64,000 bases of DNA from Aptenodytes patagonicus (lineage: Eukaryota > Chordata > Aves > Sphenisciformes > Spheniscidae): positions 49,504,151 through 49,568,150 of the forward strand of contig NC_134949.1 in NCBI RefSeq assembly GCF_965638725.1. The letters run 5' to 3'. Positions 34,501-48,123 of the stretch are shown here, piece after piece. Position numbers and translations under genes: made by a program. Below the pieces are notes generated by a model that saw nothing but the letters and a program-made list of their open reading frames with translations, ran no database searches and had not been told where the DNA came from. Within the stretch, counting starts at the first letter, position 1, and every line of letters begins with the position of its first letter.

Positions 34501-37500
34501 TTGTTTACAGTGTGGCAGCTGGGCTGAACACGCTTATTTATATTGCATTGCACGGTGTGTGAGGCTCAGCAAACAGAGGCAGGTATCTGAAAACAAGGTA
34601 TTAATAAAGGCTGCAGATCTAGAGCACAGTGAACTAAACCTGATCACAAATAGGCTTTAGTATTGCACTGCAGGACAGTAACTCCCACACTAAAGCAAAG
34701 AAGGGGTTTGAATGTGTGGGCTGCTGGCTTCATGCACTCTGGCAAGGACCACCATGTTGATGTTTATAAACCATCCCAGAGGGTGTCTGAGAATAGCATA
34801 GGGGCTCAGGAAGGGCAGACCAGTTCTCCAACAACACATTGCAGTTGAATTTAGGGGGTGAGGTAACTGAGCTGGGCTTGGGCCACCCAGCAGCAGTCCA
34901 AACCCGGCCAGCCGTGCTGGGCTACACAACTGTGTGGACCTTGCTTGAAAAGCACTCCACCGGGGCTGCCGCAGCTTGGGCAGCCTTTGCTGGTGGGACT
35001 TTCATTTTCTGAAGAGAGTAGAAGAAAAATGAGCTGGACAAGCAGGGCAAGCAAGGGGGAGAGATTTCAGGCTCCTCTGTAAAGTACCCACACTATAGCA
35101 AAGCATCTGGAAATGTGCTTTCTGAGAGCAAACTGTTGCATGTGAAATGCTATGCTATGATAAGGAGTTGACGAAAAAAAGATTGGTGACTTTGCAGGTG
35201 AATGACCAAAGCACCGACATGAGAAAATGAGCTCTTGGTTTGCCATAAAGGCGTTTGTTAAGCTTTCAAATGTTGAGCAACAGGAATGTAAAACCTCTTT
35301 CAGTTTGGTGGCAAGAGGCAGCTTAGAAGGAGTACTTGTCTGAATTAAAAATCGACTTTTGCTAGACTGATGTTCCTGGCAGGTTACACCTGCTTCCCAC
35401 CCTGTGCCTTGCTGCCACTCTGTCTGGAGCAACGTGCTCTTAACAATAGCTGGTGGCTGGAAGGTACAGCGTGTGCTACACTGCTCATTTCCCCTTCCTC
35501 CCAGCCTGATTGTTATTGCAGCAGTCGGGAGCAAGAAGGGCTCTTTAACACCATTAAGCTGTGAGAAACTGTGGCTGTGACATTGAGGGTCTGACTTCAT
35601 GCAATATGAAGTTGAAGAGAAATATTTAAAGAGAGAAGATGCCTTCCTGTAAGTACTTTGTACTGTAAAGCATATGTATATACACAAACACTCACATGCA
35701 CATGCATCCGGGAGGAGGTGTGTGTCCGTGGGGGGAAATCCTGCCTGCACCAAAGTCAATGACAGAAATTCCCACTGACCTTGGCAGGGCAGGGCTTCAG
35801 CAACCGTCTGTGCAGATGGTGGGATGTTGTGCAAGCGCTCAGGCACACTGCGAGCACATTTACTCACTGTAAGGCTGGGGGATGGCAGCCTGAGCCATGC
35901 TAGCAATGCACTGAAATACAGCTGGGGAGTGAGGGCTCGTCCTCAAGCCAAGCCCCACGCGCCAGCGGTGGTACCTTGCTGTGTTGTCATGCCTTTCTGC
36001 GTCACGTCTGAGCTGGAGCAGCTTCGCCTGCCTGCAAGTCACAAGAGCATTCCCAGGCAGTGACCTTGCCTACCTCAAGGGACTGGCAGGGGTCTTTGGT
36101 TGCTTGTTTGGTTTTGGCTTGAGGACTTTTTCTTTGTTTGCTTCCTTGTTTGTTTGTCTTTTTAACATTTGTTTGGATTGGTCTAAAAAATTGGTGAACT
36201 GCCTTCGCTTACTCTGCTCCCAAAATAGGTAGGATAGTTTTCAAGGGTCAGTTAGAAGGGCCAACAGGCCCTTGGATAACCCTAATCCTACATTCAGTGA
36301 TTTCATCCAGCTTATTTTACCCTTGGCTCTGCCTTTGGTGAGGCAGAAGTTCAAGAAACCTACTTCTACAACTGACTTTAGTGGTTACTGTCTTGAAAAC
36401 TACTATTTTAAGGTCAATGATAATTCTATTGCAATGATTTTTTTCAACTGTTTTGAATTTGTGCAGCTCTAAGCATCTTTCAGTGATAATATAGATGGAA
36501 ATTTAAGATCCCAGCATAATGAATATAAATCTTGGTTTCCTTAGGTACCTTTTGAAGATCCATTAAAAGTAATTTAGGGGCCCAAGGTTTAAAGACCTGC
36601 TCTAGTATGTTTAGCTATAATGTGCCAAAACTTAAGCGGCTATTTTCACATCAATCCCTGCATGCAGTGGGCCAGCCACCTGATTTTATTAATGTAAAAT
36701 GCATATTGTATTTACGGATTCCTCCTGTTCATAACTACCATTTTGTAATAGCTGGATTCTCATTTTTTCTGTCCTTCTCTGGCACCGCAAGCATCACAAA
36801 CCAACATCACCACGTGTGACAGGCATTTACCTGCCACCTTCATCCTGACCACACACCTCCCAGCCGGGACTCCTCTGTGGGGCACAGAATTAAGTGACTC
36901 CCAAAATCGGAGCTGTGATTCCTGCAGGAAAGCACTATGTATCCATGCCTGGGACCGGATTTGGGGCAGTATGCCAAGTTCTTTTGAGAGTTTGGCCCTA
37001 ACTGTAATTACCATAAGCTGATGGCTGCCCGCTTCTGAAAATCTGCTGCAGTGTTACGGGTGCTGAACATTCGGAAAATCTGGTGATAAAGACCAGCCAG
37101 TCAGTGGAGTGCTGTCTCAGTTCGAGGGTGACATGAAGGACAGCAGAACAGCGGCTGCTAGTAAAGGAAAGCAGAAATGCGTTCAGAGTAATAGACAGTG
37201 TCTGTTCAAGATTCCAAATACCTGGCAAAACCAAACCAAAACAGGAGTATTACTAACAAACATCAAGCATACCTATTTCTGCGTAACAAGTATAAAATGC
37301 TAAATCACTTCCAGAACAGTCTGAATTACCTTTGCAGAAGACTAGCATGTCCTCAGCTCCTGCAGAAGAGCTCTGAACTAAGATCCTGAACCCAGAACCT
37401 TCCAGTTGCTCTGGGCAAATGTATCCTCACTTCCACGCAGAGCCGTCGCCCCTTGGCCACGCTCTGCGTTTCACTGCAAGAGCTGGCAATACCGCAAGCT

Positions 37501-40500
37501 GCTGAAGAAGAAAAACTGCTGAACTGCTTTGGAGCTCTGAGATCTGGGTGGGTGAATTTCATTACAATTTAATGAATTATTTTTTCTTTCATTCATTTTA
37601 AGATGTGTATGAACTACTTTCAGAATGTTATTATAATCTGTAAATTTTTTGTCAGTGAATCTTTACACTAACTATTTACATATTCTTTACACTCTCCCTT
37701 TGGCACAGCCTGTACATGGAAACCTGTACGGGATAACACATAAACAATTGTGGTAACCACTCTATAAAGATGTAAAGTGCAGTCATCGCCACAGTACCTA
37801 CAAACCAGATTCTATCAAATTTACCTTCAAACAGGGATCTCAGCTGCCCCCGAACATATCTGGATGACCCCTACATGTGTTAGCAATATGCTGCAATGAC
37901 ATACATGTGTTCCCACGCGGCCTATCCCCGCACTGACAGCGCAGGTTTCTTTGTTCAGAATCGCATTATGCATGTGTTTGTTATTCATGTTTCTGCTTCC
38001 CCAACTTTCCTTTGATGTAAATTTAATACAACTTTTTTCATCATTATTTGAAACAGAAACTCTGGGACAAAAGGAGCATCAAATACAGGATATACTGAAT
38101 AACATTAGGCAATGTTTTATACTTTTTCTGCAAGTCTAAGCCATAATAAAAAATACATATTTTTCAGAAGAAAAATAAAAGTCTCGACTTTTATTCAGGA
38201 GCTACAGACTTAGAGTTAGGGTCAGGCTGGGATGCCATGGCACTGAGCTGACCGAGGTCTGCTGCAGAGGGTTTGTGTCAGGGGAGGCAGGAGGAGATTC
38301 AGATGGGCTTCACCTGTGCTAGAGACATTTTAGTTTAAGTGGGTATTGGCTTCTAAGTCCCCTACAAGTCCTATACTGTGTCATATACAGTTTTGGAAAA
38401 AGAATGGAAAGACATTTATGTGAAGGCTGGGAAAGATGCTTAATCTTAAGCTTTACATTCCTCTTTAAATGCTTCTGAGCCACACCTTCACCTGTTATTA
38501 GCTTGCACAGTGTATGAAGATAATGCTACTCTGTGCTTAACCTTTAAACAAAATTTCTGTGATTACTGGCCCTGGTTCCCAAAGCGACTGTGAGAAATGA
38601 ACAGGGCAGATGGGAGCAGGCTTTCCCGGTGGATGCTACAGAACATTTCTGTAATGATTTAAAGCCATATTAAACAATAGCTTGTTCACATTCAAATGCA
38701 GAGCATCCCAAGATGCTCCATGAGGCAGGGGAGAGAACTGAAATTGCTTTTGCGGAGATGCTAGGCATAATTAAAGGCTTATGTCTGAATCTTACAGCTA
38801 ACAAACTGCTGTACAACAAGGGAAACAGCTCCCTAAGTAGCTTTTTACAAAACACTAAATATACTATCATAACAATAAAACCTAACTATCCAGCTGCTGG
38901 TGAATTATGTGCATGTGGTACTGTGGACATCACGTCCCCTCTCTCCCCTTGAATCCATCCCTTTCTGCTGCTGGAAAATAGCAAAGGTCCTCCAAGGAGC
39001 AGCTGAAAAGTTTAATAAAAATAAGTTGGAGCTGCTTAATCTGCTTTTGCAATCTGGCTGCACTTTTTTTGAAAATCATGATTGCTCCTTTGGCAAAGTT
39101 CAGGGCGAAGTGAGAGCTGTTAGCATGGCCCCAAAGCGGAGGGAGAAACAAGCTGCTTGCTGTCTCCCCTTTTGACATGACAAATAAAGGCAAATGTGTG
39201 AAGGTATTAGAGCCCCACTGCAGAGCAGGAAGAGGAAAACAAATGGCACCACACCATATGCTCGTAATCCCAATTAAAATGCATTCAAATTCATTTCTCT
39301 TCTCCTCAGCTTCCCTTTTCCACACCAGTGAACAAGCATGTTTGACAACAGAGTGGGAATTTCTAGTTCACCGAGCAGGTTTCCTTCCTCTTTGCCCCTG
39401 CATCTACCTGAGGCTGCTGCTCCAAACCCTCACCGTACACTCCAAAGGAAGCCCTGTCTCCCCTAGCCATACAGCCAGGCATTGCGCACCGTGCCAGGGA
39501 CTCTGGGAGAAAGCAAACTGGGAAGCAGCAGACACGGCTTGAAGTAAAGCATTCTCAGTGGCAGTGCTGGGCTTTGTAGGAAATCAAACCTTTTAGGCTC
39601 TCTGATGATGCTGTCCTTAGCTTGCCACCTTTCCCAGGCACAGAGCTTCCTGTGCTTGAGGAATACAGACGGGGAAGCATCTAGCAGGCGAGTGGGACCT
39701 CCTGCCTTCAACAGGGATGGAGCAGCAGGCATGGCAGCCAAGGTGATACCTACTCCGTGCCACCGGCAAGAACGGGGCAGGGAAAAAATGCCACAGGGTA
39801 CTTAGGAGTCTAGAAAATGCCTTGGAGTCAGCGGGGTCATGAACACATGAGAGGAAGGCAGCATGGGCTGTACATTAGAGGCTGAACGGATCGAGAGAGG
39901 GAGAGGATGTTAGTGTGGCGAATCAATCTGCAAGCATCAAATTGATTTTAAAAAATGCAAAAGGATGCACTCACCATTATAAAATCGAACAGGAAGAGCA
40001 ACAAATAAACGTGGCCTACGGTTCATAACACCATGGTTAGATAAATAGCAGAACCCTTTTCTCAGGCAGGATAGCAGGCAACCTCATCTGCAGCTTTTCA
40101 CATTTCTACTTTTCACAGTTCTAATGAAGAACTAGTTACTTCCCTCTAAAGGCCCTTCGCTCTCCTCTTCACCTTCCTATTGACATAAAAGCTATTGACT
40201 GGACCTATAATCACAGCATTGCTTTTCACTGTCTCTTGCTTCAAACTCTGTTGCTTTCTCTTTTGTAGCACCTATCAGATCTCAACCAAGAATTCAAAAC
40301 ACTTGCTTATAACTTCTCAGTCTCCAGGTTTTGGGTTTTACATCCCCCTCCTTGCCAGCCTTTTCATATCTCCATCCCACTGCTTCCTACACAGAGTACA
40401 GCTGCCAGGTTGATGATACAGTTGCAGAGATAAAATTCAGTTCTCAAGAGCTGCCTTAGTGAAATGATTTTAACATACAGTTCCAGAGAGTTTTCTCTGT

Positions 40501-43500
40501 ATGCATTTTCTTTATGCTTTTAGGTTCATCGCATCGCCCTTTGTCTCTTTAGCAGGTGGAGCAACCAATGGCAGTAGCAGGGTGTTATCCTCCATGCTCA
40601 CTTGCGCCACAGGGAAAGTGCACAGCTGGGGAAGATACCAAGTGAGTGGCTCGATAGATGTTTAGTTGAGCAAGAGGCTGCTCTGCAAAATGGTAGGAAA
40701 CAGGGCCTAACGGACTGGGGTCATTTCTTCCTGTTGCCCCAAGCTTGACTTCTCCCAACACCACAAATCTCCTTGGTCCTGCTTCAAACTCCTCAGTGTC
40801 TCATACCATCCCCATCCACTCTGCAGTTCTCAGATCTTCTCTTTTGTCTCCTTACCCCAGTCTCAATCTCCATGCTGAGTTAGTCTTGGTCCCACTGTAT
40901 CCGCATTTTGTCTGGCCTGTGTCATTCTCTGTGATAGCTTTCAGTGACCTGCCTGCCTGTGTCCTCAGAAGAAATGTCTCCTACACCAGTTTGCTCCCAT
41001 CAGCTGCCTGTATGCTTTCTGATGCCAGAAGGTCTTCAGGAAAGGCCCAAATGGGGGGGTGTCACATATTATCTCATTCTTCATAAAGGCTGAAAATTTC
41101 TTGAAAATTTCATCCTGAAAAGGATACCTAGCATGGAAAATTTCATTCAAATGTTGGGAAATTTGTGGGAATGGCCTCTTACAAAAAGACATGCAGGAAA
41201 TGAGGATTATTTGTGGCACTCCTAGTCTGTGGTTGAAATAATTATAGGAGTTCTTGCCCACCGCTTTCCTAACCAGGAGTAAGGGCTCCCAAATGAGCTA
41301 AGTGATTCTGTATGTCAAGCCATACTAGTGCTGTATGAACTGTAATATTTACTTAAAATCCTCTTGCAGACAATGTACTGATTCAAACTCCATCCCATAG
41401 CTGCTGCAAACAATGTCATTATTATACAGCTCGTTATCCCACGACAGCTGGCAGAAATGATCTTGGTAATTCACATGCAACTCTGAAAATGCGCCTGCAC
41501 TTCTAACTGTATTACCCATCACGACTTCTTAATGGCCACTTGGACAGGCAGCTACCGAACAGTATCGGTACCGACGCTTCAGGCCGATCAAAAGAAACGA
41601 GTGACACCACGAGGCAGATTCCTCCCAGCGTATGCTGAGGTAATGCCTGTGGTCATTTTTTGCTGTTTGACAGTGGAGGCCACGGTGTCTCTGTCGTGTG
41701 AGGTAACCCACGGGAGAGATCTGCAAGGAGGCACAACATTTCGACGTTGCCTCACACTATTCAGGGTTTGGCAGACCCATTGTTTCTACAACATTAATAT
41801 CAAATTGATGCTTTTGGGAAACTCCACCCATGAGTGATCTAGAAAACTTCCTGATATGCCCAACAAGACTTCAGCCAAATGCACTAATTGTAGGCTGCAA
41901 AATATTTTTTCAGAGGAAAAGGACGGGAGAGAAGAGTGGGTGAAAACAGAGAGAGGAAGAGATAAGCAAAGAACTGATGGGCTACAGTAGGACAGACAAT
42001 ATACACAGGACAAAGTATTGGTGCAGAAGGAGACAGAGATTGTGGGTACGTTTGGGAAGATCATTCAACCTAACTATCAGAGGCTGTACTTAAGCAGAAT
42101 GGGGTTCATGTTTGTCGTCTCCCTATCTCTTTCTCTGCCTGCATTCAGCTTCTGCTGGCGTTGCCTCTTCCACTCACACCCCTAAAACTTAAAGCCTCTT
42201 CTCCTTGGAGGTTTCAGCATCTGGCAGGGCTTACAGCATCACCTAGAAAATTACACTGGGGCACATCCCTTTCTTTCCCCATTCTTTCTATAGCCCCTGG
42301 CCATGCTGTGACAGCAATATATTCTGATCCCGTTGGCTGCGCTAGCCTCTTGGACAATCCACTTTTGGATGTAATGGGTTTCCTGATTGAGAAAATATCA
42401 TTAAAACTGAGAAGTCTGGAAAAAATGAGATAGATACTCTAATGCTTAAAGAGAATATTAAAATGATGCTTACAGCTGTATCCTGCTGTTTGGTAACACC
42501 AAGACCAAGTTAACTCCAGAGTTTAAATCACCAGATCTTCTCGATGTTTGCTGAATGCTTCTTCTCAGTCAGGTGCATTTCAAAGCCAAGTTAACCCAGG
42601 TACACAGACACAATTAACATACTGATGAAGCTCATGGGCTGAAGGAAAACAACGTATAGGAGGTTGCTAGAGGTTGAGAGTCTGGAGTACAAAGGCAGAT
42701 GAAGTTGACTGCCCGCAGCGTGAGCCCTGAAGTGAAAAAGAAGTTGTCTGCCTTCCTCAGCTTGCTTCACCTATTGAGCCCCCAGGATCCCGGGCACATG
42801 CCTGCGCAAGGTCCTGCCCTCAGATAACCCCACATTAAAGAGAAAAAATGAAACAACCAGCACCCGCCGGGTGATTCAGACTGAAGTGCAGAGAAACATC
42901 TCTGACTTCAAGTGAAGATGGAGCAGATAAACCAGGGAGCAGCAGCTAAAGCACAAGCAGCCGGCTGCCGAGGCAGCTTTCTAGAGTATATATCTGTGCT
43001 TAATGTCCCAAGAAACCACCTCACGTCCACAATTCCAGCAGCCACGAGTGCCCAGAAGACACTGGAGAGGTTGATGCAGCCTCTGTACCAGAAGCTGGCC
43101 TGGGAGAAGCGAGTGAAGGAGACAGTGCTGAAGGGCGCTGCTACTTCAGAGAGACCGCAGTGCAATTAGGCATTTTAGAAAATAGAGAGGAAGAGACAAT
43201 ATTGGCACTGGGAAGTCTCCTGAAAATGCTCAGAAATGAAGCTCAATGTGATACGAAAAATATTTCATTTCCAGGGCAGTTTAACCTGAGCAGCTTCTCT
43301 GGAAGGGAGGAAAGCTGCTCTGGGTCTCCCACGTAACAAACCAAGAGACTGGGCTGTGCGATGTCCTCGTTATCAAAATACCTAATTCTGAACAATCAGA
43401 AAAAGCCAGGCAGAGCCAATGTGTATTTCTCCCAAGACCTTTTCCCTCTAATTTAAAAAAAAAAAAAAAAAGTCAGGAAGAATCACAGGTTCAGTCCAGA

Positions 43501-46500
43501 GCCGTCCCAGAGCCGTGGAGCCTGGAGAGGTGCCAGGCAAGCTGGCAGGAAATCAGGCGGGCTTGTGATGGAAACCTGCCTGTGTTTCATCGGAAGTTCA
43601 TCCAAACAGAGACGCTTCTGCGAAACATTTTGCTTACGACAAATCAGCATTCTCTGACAAAAACCTGTGCTGTTGGAAACCTCCCAGCCAGTGTTTCTTA
43701 TGGCATAATCGTTCCTTAAATTAAAAAAAAAAAAAAAGAAAGAAACTGGGGTGTGTCATAGCTAACATTAATGGGCTACATTATATATAGTTTTGTAAGT
43801 GACTCCTTATATGGGGCAAATCTTAAAAATGAGACCTTGTGCATTTCAGTCTGGTTTTGTTTTCACAATGAGTGCTGAAGGCTCAGCTTTGTTACCCTAC
43901 AGCGTACACAAATGTAAAAGGAATGGTGATGCTGGGTGAGGATAGAGCCATTTTATTGTATCCATCATTTTTTCACTCTGAATAGCATTTTTCAAATACT
44001 AGATTGTTAGTTTTGTATTCCTCCCTGTTCCTCCCAAATCCATTACACACAAAAGTACACATAATTCCCTCCCAATACTCAGATTATGTAACAAGGGCAT
44101 AACTCTCTCACCTTGAAATTACTAACTTGATCATTTAGAGAAAAGAGAGAAATGTGGAAAACACATACACAACTTGGAATAGCTGAATAGCCGAGAGCAT
44201 TTTTCTTTTGAAAGAAAAAAGACAAAATGAGGGATAGTTCCTCTTTTATGGTTTTGAATGATTACTGGAAACCTCTCTCATTCTCGCATCTCTTCCAAAG
44301 GAGTACCCAAAAGGCCACAGGATAAGGTCTGTATACAAACTGGGGACTTAGTCCTGCATACTCTTCATTTACCTGAGCTCCAGAGCCAGAAGTGGGAGGC
44401 TTTAATTCAGATAGCTGTGAAATAAATAGCAAAGTACCTATTTAAACAAACCAGAAACTCAAGTTATAACGGCTATTTTTGTTTTCCATGTACCTTTGAA
44501 AGAAAACAGCCATCAGCTGCTATTCAAATTTTCTTTCTTTGTCCCCCAGTTATGTGAATGCAGTGCACAAGATTAAGACATTTTCAGCATGTAACTTCAA
44601 TCATGTGAGAAGTCCCACTGATTTCAGCCAGCGACTTCCTATTGAGTCAGCAAAGTACTTACGCCTGCGTGTGATTTTGAGATGACTAATCTCCCTGGCT
44701 GCGTCTGCGCTGGCGGGTAGGTACATTGGGCAGGATGTCCTGCGGCCCCGGCCCCCGGCATACGCCCTGGCTGCATCCTGGCTCTGGGCTGGGACAAGAT
44801 CAGCGTGACCACGAGCTCCTGCATGCCGTTCTTCCGTTTGGAAAGAAATCCCTGTGCCCGGAGCCAGCAAGAAGTGCGGTGTACTTTGTGAGAGTCTGCA
44901 GCCGGGGTGACTGAGGGGATGACTGGAGGGGCATCTACTCTGCCGCATGGCCAAAAGCCCAGCTTCGTGCTTAGTGTTACCCACATGCTGAAACTCTTTA
45001 GTAACTTGGAGTGGTACTAGATCAGCCCTGGCTCGAACGAGGCTGTCACAACTTCTCTAATGAACCTCTCACAGTCTTTCAATAATGCGGCTATTTATAA
45101 GCTAGGTCTATGCTGAATAGATTGCAGAAGCTGCACAGAAGCTCAGTGTTTTAGCAATGAAGCTGTAGAGAGACATCAGCGCAGACCGAAACCACTCAGT
45201 ACGGTTACATACAATTAAATATTATAATCTACTATGCTTTGCCTGATTACACTCACTGCTTAACCGAAAAGTTAATGGCATCTTATTACATTTCTAAAAT
45301 TTTCTTAGAAGCGAAAGCTGGTCTTGTGAAGTACAGGAATTTTCAAGTCTTATGGATTAAGAACTAAGCCCTGCTTTTGCCCGCAACATCAATTTTTAGG
45401 TGTAGCATCACTTAATTTTAACAGAATACCCCCAGTAGTCGGTGCAGAACTTGGACATAGTCAGAAACCATCAGCAACTGTCTCATCTTTCTCTCTCAAC
45501 TTGTTCTTTTTAGGCTCTAGCAAACGTCCTGGGTCTTGTGCTCCCAGCATGTATCATAAGGTGAAAATAATAATAAAAAGAATGATTAAAAAATGTTCAA
45601 CAAGTGCTCTCATGAGGAAGAATTGCTGCAGGGAGCGTTCTCTCCTTCTCACCACCCAAGCGCATTGCATCTTAAATGTTTCTTTTTGAGATGTGCAAGA
45701 TGAAAGTAGCATGAAGCAGCAGGACCCTTTGCATATGGCTCACCTGAATCTTTCTTAGAAGAAATCAAAGGAATTTACTGCTTTGACCTTCCCAGACTTC
45801 TGTCTCTACGACACTTGTTCATAAAGTCCCAATAAACAGCAGACCACTGCAAACATGCTTTGCTTGTGAATCTTATAAATCTTCTTCTGAATCTCACGAG
45901 AGAATTGACATTCGATACAGGTGTTGGAATAAGCGCTGTAAGCCTTTGGCTTCCATCACTGCAGCCAGAAAAGGCTTCGGTGACACCCTATAGCACAGAG
46001 ACTGGCAGTTCCTGCTACTTTCACTTTGTCCTAACGTTTTATCTCTCTAAAAGGAGCAGGGATTTCCTCTGGGGATTAGGAGGAGGAAAAAACTTGAGAC
46101 AGACATGCTATTTCATTACAGTACAAAGCACAAAAGAATGAAAAAGATAGCTAATGGCTGTCGTCTTCTCTTCTGGTAATTGCTTCCTCTAGCAGCTTTG
46201 AAGAGAAGTTGGGTCCCTCTGTTTTATCCTGTCTGTAAGGGCACAGGCCATAAAGGGACTTACAAGCCTAACTACTAGTCCGAGTCACAGAATCCTTTAT
46301 TTAGATGGCATTGGGACCCTCAGCATTTCTTCTCAGCCCACTCCTGCCTCTGGAAGTGCACCGAGTTCTCTGATGCCCAGGTCCCTGCTATAGGCATGGG
46401 AAAATGTTGTGACCCCAGTCGCCAGCAGACTCAGTACCCCCGTTAGTGCCAAAGCTCCCGGGGGATTCCTGAACTAGACGTTCCTGCACTGGTCTAGACT

Positions 46501-47832
46501 GTCGCTGCTTCCCAGACAGCTGAATTTTACATTTATCCCTCCTCAGGTGAGAGAGAATGACTTTTGAAGGACAAGGTTAGGTTGGGCACATGGATCCAAA
46601 CCAAAGTCCCTGCTCCAGTGGACTCGTATGAGTAGCCTAGAAATTCCCAGAGACCCTTGGAATCAAACTATTAAACGACCAAACAGCAGCTCTTCTGACC
46701 CTGACACACCCAGATGGCTTTTTTCCACTTGCTTTATTATTTTTTGTTTCTGAAGACAGGGAAAATGAAGCGAGGCAAGGTGAAGACTTTAATCTGATTG
46801 CGTAGCTTCGTGGCAGGGAATGTGTTAGTGAAAATAAGCAGTTTTTCTACTTTAAGTTGCATTTACAAATACACTGGTGGTACCTTGTCTAGAACTGCTG
46901 ACTCTCTTACAAAAGAAATATTTTGGAAGGGACGACACATTTTGTCTTGCATAAGGTTCCTCGGTGCTCACCAGTAAAATTCTTCAATGCCAATAAATAA
47001 TCAAAGACCTTATTTTCATATTATTAAGAAGTTTAAGTGTAAGTACAATACTAAGTTATAAATATGTTCCGTAACAGGTAATAAATGCAGCTTATTGCTC
47101 ACTGACTAGTTTAGAAACTCATTTTTTTCTGCTGGATTTAAAATTTCTGGTGAAATTGGTGAGGAGTGCACTCAGCACATCCTGTTAGCTGAGTCAATTG
47201 AAATTGCACCTGTTCTTGGATGCAAGTCATAACAAATGCAACCCATACACATTGTAAAGAAAAGGACTTGTATGCACTTTTTCCAATTAACATCTGCCTT
47301 TTGGCAAGTCATTAACCTATTTTCTCACAAAGAAACCGCTTCAATTGTATTATGCATCCGAAGCATGCAAAAGTCCCTGAGGGGGCACTCTGACAAAAAC
47401 ATACTGTTCCTGCATCCAATGTGAACATACATATTCATTAATTGTTTGGGGCAGAGAGTACAGAATTTCTGATTTTTACAAGTCTTACAAGGTAAACAGG
47501 TTACATAAAGCTATGTCCTTGGAAATACATTCACATCCCAGCTACCGTCGCTCAGTAGAAAACTCAAGAGTGGTTTTGTGCTGTGATATGGCAATGAAAA
47601 TAATTCAGCAACACTGCAGTAAGACTTCTAGGAAGAAAAAAAAAACCTGTTTACCCTAAAAATAGTACAGCATATTTATTTATTTAAATAAATATAAATA
47701 AGTAAAGGTGGGAAGTTGTATTTCTCGAATCCCTCATGCTACAGGGACCTGTTCAGGCCATCCTAAAATGGCGAGGAGGACCTATTCTACCACAATTTCT
47801 CCAGCCAGAAGATTAATTAATCAAAATTTTAA
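31567..47832. other. Gene-poor DNA between DUSP6 and POC1B
   Basis: No exon of a recognised gene and no further CR1 were seen in this stretch. It contains a T/G-rich tract at about 36096-36180, a small perfect hairpin at 36256-36273 (AAGGGCC/GGCCCTT), two A-tracts 270 bp apart at about 43454 and 43724, and an 18-bp AT palindrome at 47677-47694. An unusually long stop-free interval, about 280 codons, is on the minus strand at 35067-35906, but its first ATG comes some 100 codons in. Confidence 0.5.
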
Positions 47833-47847
47833 AATACAGTTTGAGTT

Positions 47848-48108
47848 TCTCACCATAAAGATAATGATAATGAGACAATGAATTATCTTACACATGTAAA
47901 AGCAAGAAACAACAATCCTCCAAAGACGAGGGTTCAGATACATTCGTCTCCAGGAACTGGTTTTCCAAAACCGTAAGTTTATAAAAAATGTCAGTAGTAA
48001 AGAGTAAATACTGAAGATTTTTGGAGAATGTAGTGGTGTGTTTAAAAAAACAACCAACCAAACCCAAAATGAAACAACCTCCAAAAAAAAAAAAAAGAGA
48101 AAACCCAG
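47848..48108 (+). mobile_element. Probable poly(A) retrocopy flanked by a 15-bp target-site duplication
   Basis: AATACAGTTTGAGTT occurs exactly at 47833-47847 and again at 48109-48123. The second copy follows an A-rich tail containing an uninterrupted A14 run (about 48083-48096), then GAGAAAACCCAG. Exact direct repeats of this size next to a poly(A) tail are the hallmark of target-primed reverse transcription. The 261-bp body has no family resemblance I can name and no meaningful open frame. The A-rich end implies a plus-strand-oriented transcript. Chance similarity is the main alternative. Confidence 0.55.
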
Positions 48109-48123
48109 AATACAGTTTGAGTT

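Noticed and set aside
43440-43745. Two long A-tracts 270 bp apart suggesting another retrocopy
   Set aside because: No matching target-site duplication was found beside either tract, and the DNA between them has no recognisable parent.
47677-47694. 18-bp AT palindrome TATTTATTTAAATAAATA
   Set aside because: It is low-complexity ATTT/AAAT sequence, where such symmetry arises easily by chance.
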